This document shows, one piece after another, positions 5,467-5,481 of a stretch of DNA of 5,481 nucleotides. Below the pieces are notes generated by a model, which made no database searches, was not told the DNA's origin, and saw only the letters and a list, made by a program, of their open reading frames with translations. Position 1 is the stretch's first letter. Every line of letters begins with the position of its first letter. The stretch is from the NCBI GenBank assembly GCA_964449295.1, contig CAYUZN010000119.1:1-5481 (forward strand). Direction: 5' to 3'. This DNA is from CANJJB01 sp964449295 (GTDB lineage: Bacteria; Chlamydiota; Chlamydiia; Chlamydiales; Rhabdochlamydiaceae). The translations under genes and the position numbers were made by a program.

Positions 5467-5481
5467 TAATACGCTAAAAAG

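Noticed and set aside
1..5481. tRNA, rRNA, CRISPR arrays, insertion sequences or attachment sites
   Set aside because: No regularly spaced repeats, transposase or integrase frames, cloverleaf-like stretches or target-site duplications were seen on either strand.

Overview
The window (5481 bases, AT-rich, high coding density) looks like part of a chlamydial chromosome, most likely from one of the environmental (amoeba- or arthropod-associated) Chlamydiales. This is an inference from the gene set. It holds a short ComEC/Rec2 without a nuclease domain, a compact GspD-type secretin whose N0 domain resembles my memory of chlamydial GspD (CT572-like), and lineage-specific single-membrane-segment proteins. 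The phylum call is moderately confident; I cannot name a species.

Layout. Bases 2-337 (+) are the C-terminal 111 codons of a type II NADH dehydrogenase (ndh). Its end overlaps by 50 bases the start of comEC (288-1793, +), so the two are probably co-transcribed. Five bases after the comEC stop lies a good extended -10 element, followed by an unrecognised 262-residue protein (1831-2619, +). After a 178-base spacer comes a second, 319-residue protein (2798-3757, +). These two proteins appear to be tandem paralogues. Both start MVS, have one N-terminal membrane segment at about residues 27-45, and continue into an irregular cysteine-containing leucine-rich-repeat-like region. An identical 11-base block (TAGATTTTTTA) sits 57 and 58 bases ahead of their start codons. 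On the opposite strand, separated from the second paralogue by only 3 bases between stop codons, is a complete secretin gene (3761-5335, -). It has its own leader, Shine-Dalgarno site and perfect TATAAT -10. The last 146 bases are non-coding as far as I can tell and contain two palindromes.

How the parts relate. ndh acts in the respiratory chain. comEC is the inner-membrane DNA-uptake channel. The secretin forms an outer-membrane export ring, probably for type II secretion. No single pathway joins them, and the order looks like ordinary mosaic chromosome organisation. The least explained part is the 1774-3757 block: two diverged, apparently co-regulated, membrane-anchored repeat proteins inserted between conserved housekeeping genes. 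If anything here is an undescribed system, it is this pair. A role at the host interface is a hypothesis and is not shown by the sequence.
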